Below are positions 11,127 to 21,838 of a DNA stretch of 64,000 nucleotides, in pieces. Below the pieces are notes generated by a model. The model was given only the letters and a program-made list of their open reading frames with translations. It had not been told where the DNA came from and made no database searches. Every line of letters starts with the position of its first letter. The stretch's first letter is position 1. The translations under genes were made by a program, and so were the position numbers. The DNA is from Adiantum capillus-veneris (Eukaryota > Streptophyta > Polypodiopsida > Polypodiales > Pteridaceae): NCBI GenBank assembly GCA_014529385.2, contig CM043959.1, positions 8,273,526 to 8,337,525 on the forward strand, read 5' to 3'.

Positions 11127-12358
11127 CCTATGCAAAAAATATACTAGATCTTATAGATATCTCTCAGATTAGACTCTTTTGGAAAATAGATGAGATAAAC
11201 AAGAAAGTTGCATATGATGGAGGTCACCTAAAAAACATGTAATATCATGTGGTTTCAATGCCAAGGTATTTTTTTATTGCAAAAAAATTATTTACTTAGG
11301 AATATCATTTAAGATACTTCAACAAGAGATTTTCACATTGAATGAGAAAAGGGTGTATACTCTTGGATAATCTATATATAAGGGATTCTCATAATATCCT
11401 TGGCTTGATATATTAGTTTTACATGTAGTGAATGCCCTGACTCTCTAAGCAAGCCATTGACTCTAGTCCCCTTTTGAGAAGTTCTATATGGACACTAGTG
11501 CTAACTTTATAGGCCAAATTGTTTGCATTCAGGGGTCTGTTTATGGTTAAAAGGATTATCTCTCTTACCATTTTTCAAAAAGAAGTCATAGTAGGCTAAT
11601 ATAGATGCATATTAGCATCTCAACACAAGCTTCATGAGGGCTTCTTAATAAGTTGATAGGACTCAAAGAGGGGTAGCTTATGTGTTGTTGCTGAGAATTT
11701 GTTGGTCGGCTTTTGTTCATTCAATCCTCTTCACGAGGTCTACTTGTGGTAATGGGTACTAGAAGCTAAACCTGTCATAAAATCTAATATCTAACCATCC
11801 CAAATGATTTTCTCATATTAAATTGTTCATTTAATGTGGGGAATCGACAAGAACAAGGGTTGGAATATAGACACAAGCTTATGGGTCTATCTCAACATGG
11901 GGCCAATGTTGAAGGGGTCCAAATAAGAGATGATACGTCAAAGAGCAAGGCTAGATAATGGAGCTTAAATACCTTAGGGTTAGCTTCATTAAAGACCTCC
12001 AATGGTTAGTGTTAAAAGTCTTTTGAACTTAGGTAAGCTAGGGTTGTGCTTGAGGTGGTAACTCGGCCCTAGATTGAGGTGCTTGTTGTGTTTGTTGCTG
12101 ACTAATGTGCTTGAGGTGCTTGTTGTGATTGTTGACTAAGGTTCTTGAGGTGCTTAATGACTAAGGTGCTAAGGTGCTCCATGACTAAGGTACTTGAGGG
12201 GCTTGAGGTGTTCCACAAAATAAGTATTAAGTATTATGGTTAAGTTGCTACCGCTAAATAAGTTGCACCTCTATGTTCTCAAAGTAGTCTCACAAAAATG
12301 CTCTCTTTAATTCTCCTAATTACTCTATTCTCAAAGTTCATAGGCCATTTCCATTACA
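11127..12358. other. No gene; possible remains of an LTR near the right end
   Basis: About 1.2 kb. Near 12050-12230 the phrase gctt/cttgaggtgcttg recurs irregularly. The last 100 bp before 12358 could be the end of a 5' LTR, judging by the degenerate primer-binding site that follows. No second LTR copy was found. Confidence 0.35.
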
Positions 12359-12370
12359 TAGGTATCAGAG
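12359..12370 (+). other. Degenerate primer-binding site
   Basis: taggtatcagag follows ..ttaca and matches the plant initiator-methionine primer-binding site with changes. It would be the start of the plus-strand gypsy element whose gag, protease and RT lie at 18.7-21.8 kb. Confidence 0.35.
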
Positions 12371-12718
12371 ATATTCTTTTCTCTTTTCTTGCTTAAGAAG
12401 ACAGGTCCTTAAGTTGTCCATGAAAGGTTGGGCCTGTTTATTGCAATAGGGTAAGTGGGACAGGGATCTATTATCTTGGTTGAGAAGGACTTAGTTCGAG
12501 GTACACCGTTGGGAACTATAGTCTAAATAATGGAGCCTCTCAGGGCTTGCCTTTGGCTTAACCATTATTGAGGTACGAGCAAGCTCAACAGGAATCATAA
12601 TCAACCGAGCAATGTTAGACTCTCTCCACTACTCTTTGCATTCAACAATGTCTAAACCACGAGTGTGGCTTCTTGAGGAATGATTTTAAAAGGTAAAGAA
12701 GATTAGTGACTAAGGTTT

Positions 12719-13170
12719 TTGAGGGTATCAAATCACAAAGTAATCCATAACCAAAAGACTAGAATGAACATTGATAACTTTGATTTTGCACATGAAGGTG
12801 TAATGATGATGTCCCCATGTTTGTCAATTATCTTGCTACTAGGTTGCGGCAACCTATGGGAAACCCTACTTTGCAAGACAAAATTACCCAACAACTTCAC
12901 GCTTAGGGGATTTCCCTTCCTCTCCAAGAGGAGAGAGAGCTTAGGAGGCCTCTTGCTGAGACCCCCAAAACAAGACTCTCTCCCATACAAGAAGAGGAAT
13001 CCAAAGAACAATAAAGTAATGAGTCCCTATGTTCCTCTGAAGATGTGGCTCCACAGAGACAGTGGTCTAGACAGTCGCCAACTCCTCCCAAGAGGAAACA
13101 GTCAACCCACAGTCCTTCTCCTCGTCACTCCAAAAGGGAAGAGAGGAAACAAAGGAAGAAAAGTACACGG
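12719..13170 (+). other. Low-confidence coding-like stretch before the copia insertion
   Basis: Open frames at 12719-13170 and from 13045 encode proline-, serine- and lysine-rich sequence (for example P-T-P-P-K-R-K and S-P-S-P-R-H-S-K-R-E-E-R-K). The copia LTR interrupts this, and a purine-rich continuation appears directly after the far LTR at 18715. It may be the N-terminal gag part of the host gypsy element, but I see no diagnostic motif. Confidence 0.3.
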
Positions 13171-13313
13171 TGTTGGAGCTATATATGGCTCACTCTACTC
13201 AACTTGGTCTCACCTATATATTTGTATCTTGTCCTCAATATGAATCAGTCTTTGGGAGCGTATATGGTGTGTCTCTTGTCTCGTCTCTCTCTCTTTCTCT
13301 CTACATCTCAACA
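13171..13313 (+). repeat. 5' LTR of the copia element
   Basis: 143 bp, TGTTG...CAACA, with a TATATATGG box near the start and a CT-rich 3' part. Confidence 0.93.
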
Positions 13314-13327
13314 TGGTATCAGAGCAG
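13314..13327 (+). other. Copia primer-binding site
   Basis: tggtatcagagcag directly abuts the 5' LTR and matches initiator methionine tRNA. Confidence 0.9.
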
Positions 13328-14068
13328 TAACGATCATGCGCCGATTCAATTCATGGTGACAAAACAGTATGTGTATGCGATTTGCATGTAAGATTCAAAA
13401 ATTGCTACAAATTTTATTTTTGAGCATTGATTCTTGTTAATTGTGGTTGTTTTGTGTTAAGAAGAATATGATTAGTGTTTTGTGTGACGTTTATTGCTAA
13501 TCAATCTAATCGTTGATTACGTTTTCTTGTTGATGACACCCTGAACTTCATCTCAATTTTTCTTGCTGTTCTGCTCAAAATTTGGAGAAACGGGAAAAGC
13601 GCAATGGCACTTTTCATCCAAAACTTGTTCATCTCCTCGAGCTCTTCGATTTGAGTTCTAGGTTTGCGTCAATCGGAGTTCGCAGCAGAAAGTTATGCTG
13701 TTTTTACTGCAATTGAGCTTGACGCATCTTTCTTCATCCTACTTCTTCGTGAAGCGTCCGCGATCGTTTTTCTTATTTTGGCGTTAACTTTTTCGAGAAG
13801 ATTTAGCTTTTCGCTATTCATATTGTGGCCGTCAATCTTGCGTCTCACGCCACTCTATTTTGAGGACTCTTTTATTATTAACGTCTCCTTTACCCTGCCC
13901 TTTTTGAGTGACGTCTCTCACATCTTTGGAAGTTCCTTGAGCGTCCTTCTTACGTTTATCGTTGACAGAACGCAGTCCTCATATCTCTCTCATTCTCAAT
14001 TGCGGCCTTCACCATATATGGTGTGCAAATTCTGCGATCTTATCTTATACGTCTTCTCGCAACAAGAT

Positions 14069-17000
14069 ATGGCTATGAATATTCTCGTCAACGGCTTTCC
14101 TTCTGGCCAGCGTTCTGTTCCTCCTTTCCAAGGTCAAGGTTTTCCAGGCTGGAAAGCAAAGATGTTGTTAATTCTTGAAGGCGATGAACTCTCCGATGTT
14201 GTTCTTGGAAATCGTGTTTGTCCGCCTCAGCCTGTTGATACTGATAATGATAACGTGCTTATCACTGAAGGACCTATATTTGAAGATTGGAATGTTGCCT
14301 ATACGGATTGGCAACGACGTGATAAAGCAGCTCGTCGGTATATTCTTTCTGCTCTTACTGATTCCCTTTTGCTTGATATGTACGAACTGCCTACTTCCCA
14401 CGACGTATGGAAGTACCTTATTGCAAACTTTCAGAAGAAATCTGTCACAGAAATACTTTATTTGAGAGGGTTGCTTAACAAGTTACAATATGAAGTTGGT
14501 ACTGCCATGACGGGACATATTGAATCTTTCAAATCTATTATTAATCAACTTGCTGCTGTCGGTGATCCTGTTCCACAAAAGCAACTGATTACACTTCTCC
14601 TTGATACGGTGAAGGACTCTTCTTATGATAACATTGTTACTATTCTCTCTAATAAAGATGGTCTTGATTTCGACCAAGCCTGCATGTCTTTAATTGAATA
14701 CTCTCAACGTCAAGAACGTCGTAATGCTAGTCATGATACAGCTATGATTTCACACGAGGAGAGTGAGTCACAACAGATAGAACGGGCTTTTTATGCTCGA
14801 AGGCGTCCATTTCAACGAGGAAACCGCAGAGGTGGCCGTCGCGGTAATATTTTCTCTCGTCTCAAATTTCCTAGTAAGCAACGTTCTTACTGCAACAGAA
14901 ATGGCCATACTGAAGATGATTGTTGGGCACGTCAATATGATGAAGAACACAATATTACCACAAAACAACCACGTTTATCTAGAGACTCTTCTTCTTCTTC
15001 TTGTGAATATTGTGGACGATCTGATCATCCCACTCATATGTGCTATAAGCGTCGATTCGACACAGATCGGAATAGAGCATATGCTATTGAACATCGAAAC
15101 AACATTGTACCAGAAACAAGCTGCGTCCTATGTTCAGTTGCTCCAGACAGAATACTTCATGTACGTGATGGATCACTTTTTATTGTCGATTCTGGTGCTA
15201 CAGGAAATATGACATATCAGTCTAAGTGGCTCCATAACTATCATCCACTGCCAGTTCAACGTGTTGTTTATCTTGCTGATGATACTACTTGTCAAGTAAA
15301 GGGTATTGGAGACTTATATCTTGGTACCTTATCTTCTTCCACTCGAATTTTGCGAGGAGTATTACATGTACCAGATCTTCAACGTCATCTTCTTTCAGTT
15401 TCTAGACTTGTTGATCTTGGTCTGTTTGTTGGATTTGATCATACCAAATGCCGAATTGAGAAAGATGGACAGACTATAGCCACTGCTCCTCGAAATGGTA
15501 ATTTGTTTGAACTCTCTCTCAACGATGCTGTAGCAAATGTTGTCACTGCTCCAGGTGATCATGATTGCAAAGTATGGAATCACCGTTTTGTTCATGCTGA
15601 TTTCTCAAAACTCCTTGATCTTCAACGTCGTGATCTTGTTCATGGCATGGATCTTAAAGCCCATCCTCATATGGGAATTTGTGAATTTTGTGCTCTTGGG
15701 AAACACAATCGCAAACCCTTTCCTCTTTCAAATACAACTCATTCTCATGACATATTGGATCTTGTTCATACTGATATATGTGGACCTCTACCTTCTTCCA
15801 GATCACAATATCGCTCCTTCATTACTTTCATTGATGATTTCTCAAGGTATACGACTGTATTTCTACTTAGACAAAAATCTGAAGCCTTATCTGTTTTCAA
15901 ACAATTCCACAAGGCTGCGGAACTTCAAACTGGTCGTCGCCTTAAGAAGCTTCGTAGTGACAATGGAGGCGAATATGTTTCTCGAGAGTTTGTGAGTTAC
16001 TGTGCTGACAGTGGAATTCATCATGAACACACTATTCCATATTCGCCTCAATAGAACGGAGTTGCTGAACGAAAGAATCGCACTATTCTCAATGCTGTAA
16101 GATGTATGCTGATTCATTCTGGCTTATCTCGTGTTTTTTGGGCTGAAGCTACTTTGACAGCAGTATTTATTCAAAATCATCTTCCTACTTCTGCACCCTC
16201 TGGTAAGATACCCATCACAGCATGGACAGGTGACATTCCTTCTGTATCTCATTTTCGAACCTTTGGATGTATTGCTTATATTCATGTTCCCAAAGAAACA
16301 CGAACAAAGCTTGATGCTCCTGGTCTTAAAGTTATTTTTATTGGATATTCTGACACTTCCAAAGGCTACAAATTCTATGACCCTTCCTCCAAGAAAGTAA
16401 TTGTGAATCGTGATGCTACTTTTAACGAATAGCTTATGGGAGGCTCATGGTCCATGGATGATTCTGATGATACTAAATCATTGCTTCAAGCTTTTCCATT
16501 TCTTTCAGAAGATGAAACTCTTCCTATAGAGAAACTTTCCTCTTCACAACCATCCATTCCGAATGTCGCCAATGATGATATTGATATTTTTGTTGATCTG
16601 CCTATTGATTTTGAACATGGCTCATGTCATGTTTATGATGACGATATTGCTGATAATGGTTTTTGTACTTCCGAAGATCCCATTACTTATGATGAAGCTA
16701 TCTCTTCACCACAAAAGGATCAATGGTTTTTGTACTTCCGAAGATCCCATTACTTATGATGAAGCTATCTCTTCACCACAAAAGGATCAATGGCAAAAGG
16801 CTATGGAAGCAGAGTACGATTCTCTTATCTCTAAAGGTACATGGATACTAACTGAATTACCTCCTGGTCGTACAACTATTAAATGTAAGTGGGTGTATAA
16901 GACAAAAGTAAAATCAGATGGATCTTTTGACAAGTTCAAGGCGCGTTTAGTTGCAAAAGGTTATTCCCAAGTAGCTGGTGTTGATTATCAAGAGACCTTT

Positions 17001-18323
17001 TCACCAGTTGTTCGCATTACAAGTGTTCGAGTTTTATTGGAATTTGCTGTTCAATTTGATTTAGAAGCTCATCAAATGGATGTGCGAACTGCTTTTCTTA
17101 ATGGTGACTTGGAAGAGGAAATTTATATGGAACAACCAGAAGGGTTTGTTATTCCAGGTAAAGAAGACCTTGTTGCTCAACTCCATAAGGCACTATATGG
17201 TCTCAAACAAGCTTCGCGAGCCTGGTATACAAAATTTGATCTTTTTCTCACCTCTAAAGGATTCATCTCTTGCTCGTCAGACCCCAACTTATACATAAAA
17301 CGCCAATGTAGCAGTTTTGTGATTCTTGCTCTTTATGTGGATGATACCATCCTTGTTTCCAATGATTTGGGATTTCTTCAGCAAGTGAAAAAGTTATTGT
17401 CTTCTGCATTTGATATGGTGGATCTTGGAGAGATTCACTCGTGTCTTGGGATTCAAATCGAACGGAACCGTACAAAAGGTATTTTATTCCTTCGACAGTC
17501 AAAGTTTATTGCAGATACTATTCAAAAATTTGGTATGGAATCTGCACATTCAGCCAACACACCTTGTCTTGCAAGCTCTACGAAGAACACTTCTGACAAT
17601 GGCGGTCAACTTGTCACAAATCAACCTTATGCTAACTTGATTGGATGTCTTCAGTTTGTTGGCATGAACACTCGTCCTGATATTCTGTTTGCTGCTAATT
17701 ATCTTGGACAACATCTTGCATGTCCTTCTCTTAAGCATTGGTCTGCTGCAAAGCGTGTGTTGAAATACTTGAAAGGCACTACAGATTTTGGTTTAGTCTA
17801 TCGACGACAACTCACATCGGATTCTATGCAATCTCTTTCTCTTTTGGGTTACACAGATGCAGACTGGTCAAGCTCACATTTATCTATGCGATCTACTAGT
17901 GGAAATTGCTTCTTTATAAATGGTTGTCTTGTTTCTTGGACTAGCAAGAAACAACGTTGTGTTGCAGTTTCTACGACTGAGTCAGAATATGTTGCGGCAT
18001 CACTTGCAGCTCGTGAGTTGATTTGGCTTCGACAAATGCTGGTTGATATTGGTCACTCTCCTCTTTCTAGCACACCCTTGCGGTGTGACAACCAAAGTGC
18101 TATTAGTCTTGCAAAAGACTATGTTCAACATAATAAGTCAAAGCACATTGCTGTCCATTATCATTATGTCAGGTATGAATTACGCAAAGGAACCATTATG
18201 GTTGAACACTGTCCAAGTGACCAGATGATTGCAGACATTTTGACCAAAGGCCTCAACGAGTCACGTTTCACCCTCTTGCGCTCGGAGCTTGGAGTTGCTT
18301 CGACCTCACTCTTTCTAGATTAG
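14069..18323 (+). pseudogene. Copia gag-pol polyprotein, disabled by two TAGs and a 67-bp duplication
   Basis: I start at the ATG at 14069. The frame is open upstream to 13664 but lacks ATG codons with good context. Gag (UBN2 type) spans about residues 70-217. A first zinc knuckle near 272 has lost its first Cys to Arg, and a second, C-E-Y-C-G-R-S-D-H-P-T-H-M-C near 312, is intact. The aspartic protease has D-S-G-A near residue 374. Integrase shows the H-H-C-C finger and two Asp (H-T-D-I-C-G-P, R-S-D-N-G-G); its Glu lies just past a TAG at 16052. A second TAG is at 16430, and the duplication at 16660-16793 shifts the frame. RT follows with Y-V-D-D at 17334-17345, then RNase H with T-D-A-D-W and S-T-T-E-S-E-Y, ending at a TAG at 18321. 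Confidence 0.92.
16660..16793 (+). repeat. 67-bp tandem duplication inside the copia polyprotein
   Basis: 16660-16726 is repeated exactly at 16727-16793, with the short run aatgg preceding both. Because 67 is not a multiple of three, the RT frame is shifted relative to integrase. Confidence 0.95.
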
Positions 18324-18571
18324 CTTCTTTGCTATTGTAATAGCTTTGTACATATGACATTGTAATCTTTTAGGTACCATGCACTATGCACACTCCACAT
18401 TTGCACATTGTGATCTCTAAGTCACTTGAATATTTGTACATAGATGCACAATTCACTTTCACATCATCATCGCTGGTTCATATTTTCACATTGTATAGGG
18501 GCTTGGGTTTTTCCCTTGAACTCCCCAAGGGTTTTTTCATCCAAAGCTAGAGACCTTTGTTTGAGTGGGGG
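18324..18571 (+). other. Copia 3' untranslated module with hairpin and polypurine tract
   Basis: Between the polyprotein stop and the 3' LTR lies a 248-bp spacer. Its end holds a small hairpin (CCCTTG at 18513, CAAGGG at 18526), the phrase gggttttttcatcc, and the polypurine tract ttgagtggggg. The same module occurs before the 3' LTR of the element at 27759-30514 and of the remnant at 47.1 kb. Confidence 0.8.
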
Positions 18572-18714
18572 TGTTGGAGCTATATATGGCTCACTCTACT
18601 CAACTTGGTCTCACCTATATATTTGTATCTTGTCCTCAATATGAATTAGTCTTTGGGAGCGTATATGGTGTGTCTCTTGTCTCGTCTCTCTCTCTTTCTC
18701 TCTACATCTCAACA
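18572..18714 (+). repeat. 3' LTR of the copia element
   Basis: 143 bp, 142 of 143 positions identical to the 5' LTR. Confidence 0.93.
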
Positions 18715-19713
18715 CAAGAAAGAGGTCCCCTCTTCTCATTCTTGTTCATCTTCTTCCTCTTCTGACAAAATCTATGGCTATTACCTTAGAGAATACTACA
18801 GGGGAGGACATTGCAAATCTCTCCCTGCATGGCAAAGGTCCCAAAAGCTCAAGAAGTTCAAAGAGGGAGGAAAGAGTATCTCTTTTCTCACCTATGATGG
18901 CACCTTGGGTGCTACCGACAAAGTATTGGCCTTCATCTAGCAATTTCATGCGGCCTTTGGAGACGAGGGCTTCATGAAGTCCTCCAAGTGACACCATGTA
19001 GCTATGCACTTCTAGAAATCTACTCATCAATTGTGGGCTAGCATTCGTGGAAACGGTGAAGCCCCAAATATATGTAAAACTCTACAAGTTTCCATCATGA
19101 AGCAATTCCTTGAAAGTGATGCAAAGGACAAAGTGCTTACCGAATGGTGGAGTTTGAAGCTTATCTTTCATGAGTCTATCCACAAATATGTTGAAAAGTT
19201 TTCGGATTTGCATCTCAAGGCTACTGTCTTTCAAAAGATAGACTTCGTCGAGCAAAAGAAACAATTCTGCATGGGATTACCTGAAGAGGTGGTCGGGTAT
19301 GTCAATTCTCAAGGGCCTGGTTCTACACCAAAGTAATCCACCACTCCATGGCTGCTTGACACATCAATTTTTAACAAGGGGCTTGAAGGAATATCAATCC
19401 CATGCAAAGCAAAGACAAAAGTGATGGAAAGGGGAAAACCAATGCCAAAAATTCTTCCCAAGGCAATTCCAACAACAACAACAACAACAATCCCTCCAAG
19501 GAAAAGGGAGTTTACAAAGGTAAAAATAAACTCTTCCTTGAAAAGCTTAAAGCTTTTTGCAAGGACCACAAATGTTTTAAGTGTGGGGAGCAAGGACATG
19601 GCTGTTGTTCTTACCCTAAGAGAAACGCCTGCAATGAAACCCCTAGAGCTTCCACTATCAAAGCTCCAAAAGAGGATGCTCATTGCAAAGGATCACCTCT
19701 CTCATATGCTTAG
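18715..19713 (+). pseudogene. Gypsy gag remnant
   Basis: After the copia 3' LTR the plus strand reads a Ty3/gypsy Gag with L-W-A-S-I-R-G-N-G, then K-Q-F-L-E-S-D-A-K-D-K and E-K-F-S-D-L-H-L-K-A (19031-19336). A low-complexity Asn-rich linker near 19470 and a zinc knuckle near 19570 follow, in another frame (19402-19713). The knuckle C-F-K-C-G-E-Q-G-H has Tyr where the last Cys should be. Stops and frame changes occur near 18937, 19335 and 19450. Gag normally forms the virus-like particle in the cytoplasm; this copy is dead. It is separated from protease by the MITE. Confidence 0.7.
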
Positions 19714-19777
19714 GGAAAGGTAATGGAGCATGATTCCTTCATCTTCTTTCACCCTGGCTACTCACAATTTCATATCA

Positions 19778-20067
19778 GGGTGAAAGCATCTTAACGTGTC
19801 ACGCTTTTTGTGGTACTTGGAATTTTCAAGTTAGCACATCTTTAAAAAATTGATCATCTAGTAAAATTTTTACAAAAAATATCAAAATTTGTCAGAGGTT
19901 GTACATTTGGATTCCTTGGTTCAAGAGCTTTCTACCGATATATCATACATCATAGATCTTGGAGATGTAGTTCATGTTAATTGTACTAGTTAGCATATGT
20001 CAGAATTGTGCTCAGTTAGCATTGTCCGGGACATGAAAAAGTGTGACACGTTAACATGATTTTACCC
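19778..20067. mobile_element. 290-bp MITE with about 35-bp terminal inverted repeats
   Basis: The left end GGGTGAAAGCATCTTAACG and the right end, read in reverse complement as GGGTAAAATCATGTTAACG, match over roughly 35 bp, including a central TTAACGTGTCAC. ATCA flanks both sides (19774-19777 and 20068-20071). Removing the element and one ATCA leaves the gypsy protease frame continuous (T-H-N-F-I-S joining E-L-A-T-K-L-G-I). It has no coding capacity. The GGG ends suggest a PIF/Harbinger-like MITE, but a 4-bp duplication is atypical, so the superfamily is left open. Confidence 0.8.
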
Positions 20068-20400
20068 ATCAATGGAGTTGGCCACCAAGTTGGGCATTCA
20101 AGATTTTAAGATGGGAGATACTATAATGGCCGACACAAATTTCAAGGGACAGCAAGCCTCCGTTACTCCCTTGATTGGGAAATTGAGGCTTCATGTCCAA
20201 AGCTATGTTGACAAAGAAGACTTTTTCATCTCTTTGCTGCAGCATAGGAAGCTATCCTAGGGGCACCATAGTTCAACCGCATGGCTGCAAACATGAAGTT
20301 CCCTGAAAGGAGAATCTACTTCACCTACAGGGAAAAGAGCATGGATATAGATGCTAGTGAATCTGGTCGTACTCTACCACTTGTAAATCCTCCTACTTTT
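20068..20400 (+). pseudogene. Gypsy retropepsin (protease) remnant
   Basis: Reads E-L-A-T-K-L-G-I-Q-D-F and then V-T-P-L-I-G-K-L-R-L-H-V (20072-20260), with further family-typical sequence in other frames to about 20400 (M-K-F-P-E-R-R-I-Y-F-T-Y). The catalytic D-S-G expected just before the MITE is degraded (T-L-A in its place). The enzyme would cut the Gag-Pol polyprotein. Dead copy. Confidence 0.6.
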
Positions 20401-20682
20401 GACAAAACAATGAAAAGATGAGTTTCTTTGTACATGATTTTTTTCAAAGAGTCCCCAAAAGGTTGTAATGTTTCGTCAAGTGTAAATGGTAGGAATCAAG
20501 AAGAGAACACTTTAGAATTGTCTAATTTTCTAAAAGGATTGCAAGATGTGTCCATCGATGATATCCCTATGGACTTATGTCCAAAATGAGGGGATGATGA
20601 CCATCGAATTGAGCTCCTACCAGGAATCTCACAGCCTAACAAGCCTCCTTATTGAGTTTCCCAAGCTCAACAAGAGGAGATC
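20401..20682. other. Gypsy protease-RT linker, decayed
   Basis: Fragments typical of the region before RT, such as I-E-L-L-P-G-I and a P-P-Y segment near 20610-20660, in mixed frames with stops. Confidence 0.4.
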
Positions 20683-20919
20683 ATGAGGCAAGTACAAGAA
20701 TTGGTAGACAAAGGGATGGTGAGGCCTAGCTCCTCTCCCTTTTGTTCTCCAATCCTTTTAGTACAAAAGAAAGAAGGTATATACTGCATGTGTGTGGACT
20801 ATCGTGCACTAAACCATATCACCGTCAAAAACAAATTTCTTGTACCTCGCGTAGAAGATCTATTTGATAAGCTGCAAGGTTCTACCTACTTCATTAGGAT
20901 TGACCTTAAAAGTGGCTAG
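20683..20919 (+). pseudogene. Gypsy reverse transcriptase, N-terminal part
   Basis: Reads V-D-K-G-M-V-R-P-S-S-S-P-F-C-S-P-I-L-L-V, then M-C-V-D-Y-R-A-L-N and F-I-R-I-D-L-K-S-G. These are RT fingers and palm motifs up to the first catalytic Asp (in R-I-D-L-K-S-G). The frame then stops exactly where the sequence switches to an inverted segment (see next entry). Copying of element RNA into DNA would be its role in an intact element. Confidence 0.8.
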
Positions 20920-21838
20920 TGTGCCAATTTTAAGTCATTTAAGTGTTATTCAATTTGTTTGCTTGATGTAGTGTATCTGGTATGAAATTTTTTCCATAGA
21001 GAGCAGCCCGGTGCTGACCCACGGCTCACCTCGCAAACCCATTATCCCCGACAACTTCATGAAGTACTTGAGACTTTGGTGGTTTTCTCGTAAAATAAAT
21101 TGAGTCTCCAATAGATAGTGCTTTCATGTGTCTAGGACATGTAAAATAGCTAAAATATCTTTCTCATAAATGCCCAAGACTCGTTCATCCATATTGAGCC
21201 TTCGGCTCCCATATGCTATGGCATGCCCTTCTTGGAGCAAGACTGCTCCAAGGAAATCGCCACAAAACATCATATTGGACCTCAAATGGCTTAGAGAGAT
21301 CCGGAAGCATAAGGACTAGTTGGGAGGTGAGATTCTCTTTAAGCTTGTCAAAAGCATTTTGCTCCTTAAGAGTCCATGAGTACTTAACGTTCTTTTCTGT
21401 TAAGTATGTAATGGTCTTTCTATTTGAGAGAATTTTTCTATGAAGTATCTATAGTATGCACGCATAGCAATAAAGCTTCTTAGCTCATGTAAATTCCTTA
21501 TATTAGGCCATGCTTTTATTACCTCTAGCTTCGATGGATCCATAGATACCATCTTGAGAGATAATACGACCTAAGCATTGAATTCTTGAAGGAAAAATTT
21601 GCTTTTCTTTTGATTGATAAATTTGTTTTTCTCCCTCAATGCTTGAAAAATCACTTGGAGATGTTGTTTGTGTTCCTACAAGGACTTGGAGTAGATGAAG
21701 ATATCATCAAAGAACACTCCAATGAATTTGTGGCAAGGTCTAAATATTTTCTCCATTAAACAATTGAACATGGTTTGTGCATTAGTCAAGCCAAAAGTCA
21801 TGACTAGATATTCATAAAGGTCAAACGTTGTACGAAAT
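20920..21838 (-). pseudogene. Gypsy RT and RNase H segment in inverted orientation
   Basis: The minus strand, read from 21838 downward, continues the RT that stops at 20919: T-F-R-T-T-F-D-L-Y-E-Y-L-V-M, T-N-A-Q-T-M-F-N, and F-F-D-D-I-F-I-Y-S (catalytic box, first position changed). RNase H follows with F-E-V-Q-Y-D, L-L-Q-E-G-H-A-I-A-Y and S-L-K-Y-F, and the segment ends in a non-coding piece. That piece (about 20925-21010) matches 34190-34290 in opposite orientation, whereas 21839 onward matches 34318 onward in direct orientation. This shows an inversion of about 0.9 kb. Confidence 0.75.

Larger units (their letters stand above)
13171..18714 (+). mobile_element. Young Ty1/copia LTR retrotransposon, nearly complete
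   Basis: The element runs between two 143-bp LTRs (13171-13313 and 18572-18714) that begin TGTTG and end CAACA. They differ at one base (C versus T near position 75 of the LTR). A primer-binding site follows the first LTR, a polypurine tract precedes the second, and the order inside is gag, protease, integrase, RT, RNase H, which defines copia. The near-identical LTRs imply recent insertion. The flanking five bases (cacgg and caaga) do not form a clear target duplication, so one end may have been altered or exchanged by recombination. The LTRs are unusually short for an autonomous copia element. Two TAG codons and a 67-bp duplication disable the polyprotein. Confidence 0.93.

Noticed and set aside
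13664..14068. Start of the copia polyprotein at 13664
   Set aside because: The codon there is TTG, not ATG; the first well-placed ATG before typical gag sequence is at 14069.
16052..16054. TAG reassigned to glutamine in this organism
   Set aside because: Several elements show TAG at Gln positions, but TAG also ends the copia polyprotein at 18321, TGA and TAA lesions occur too, and plant nuclear genomes use the standard code. C-to-T mutation explains it better.
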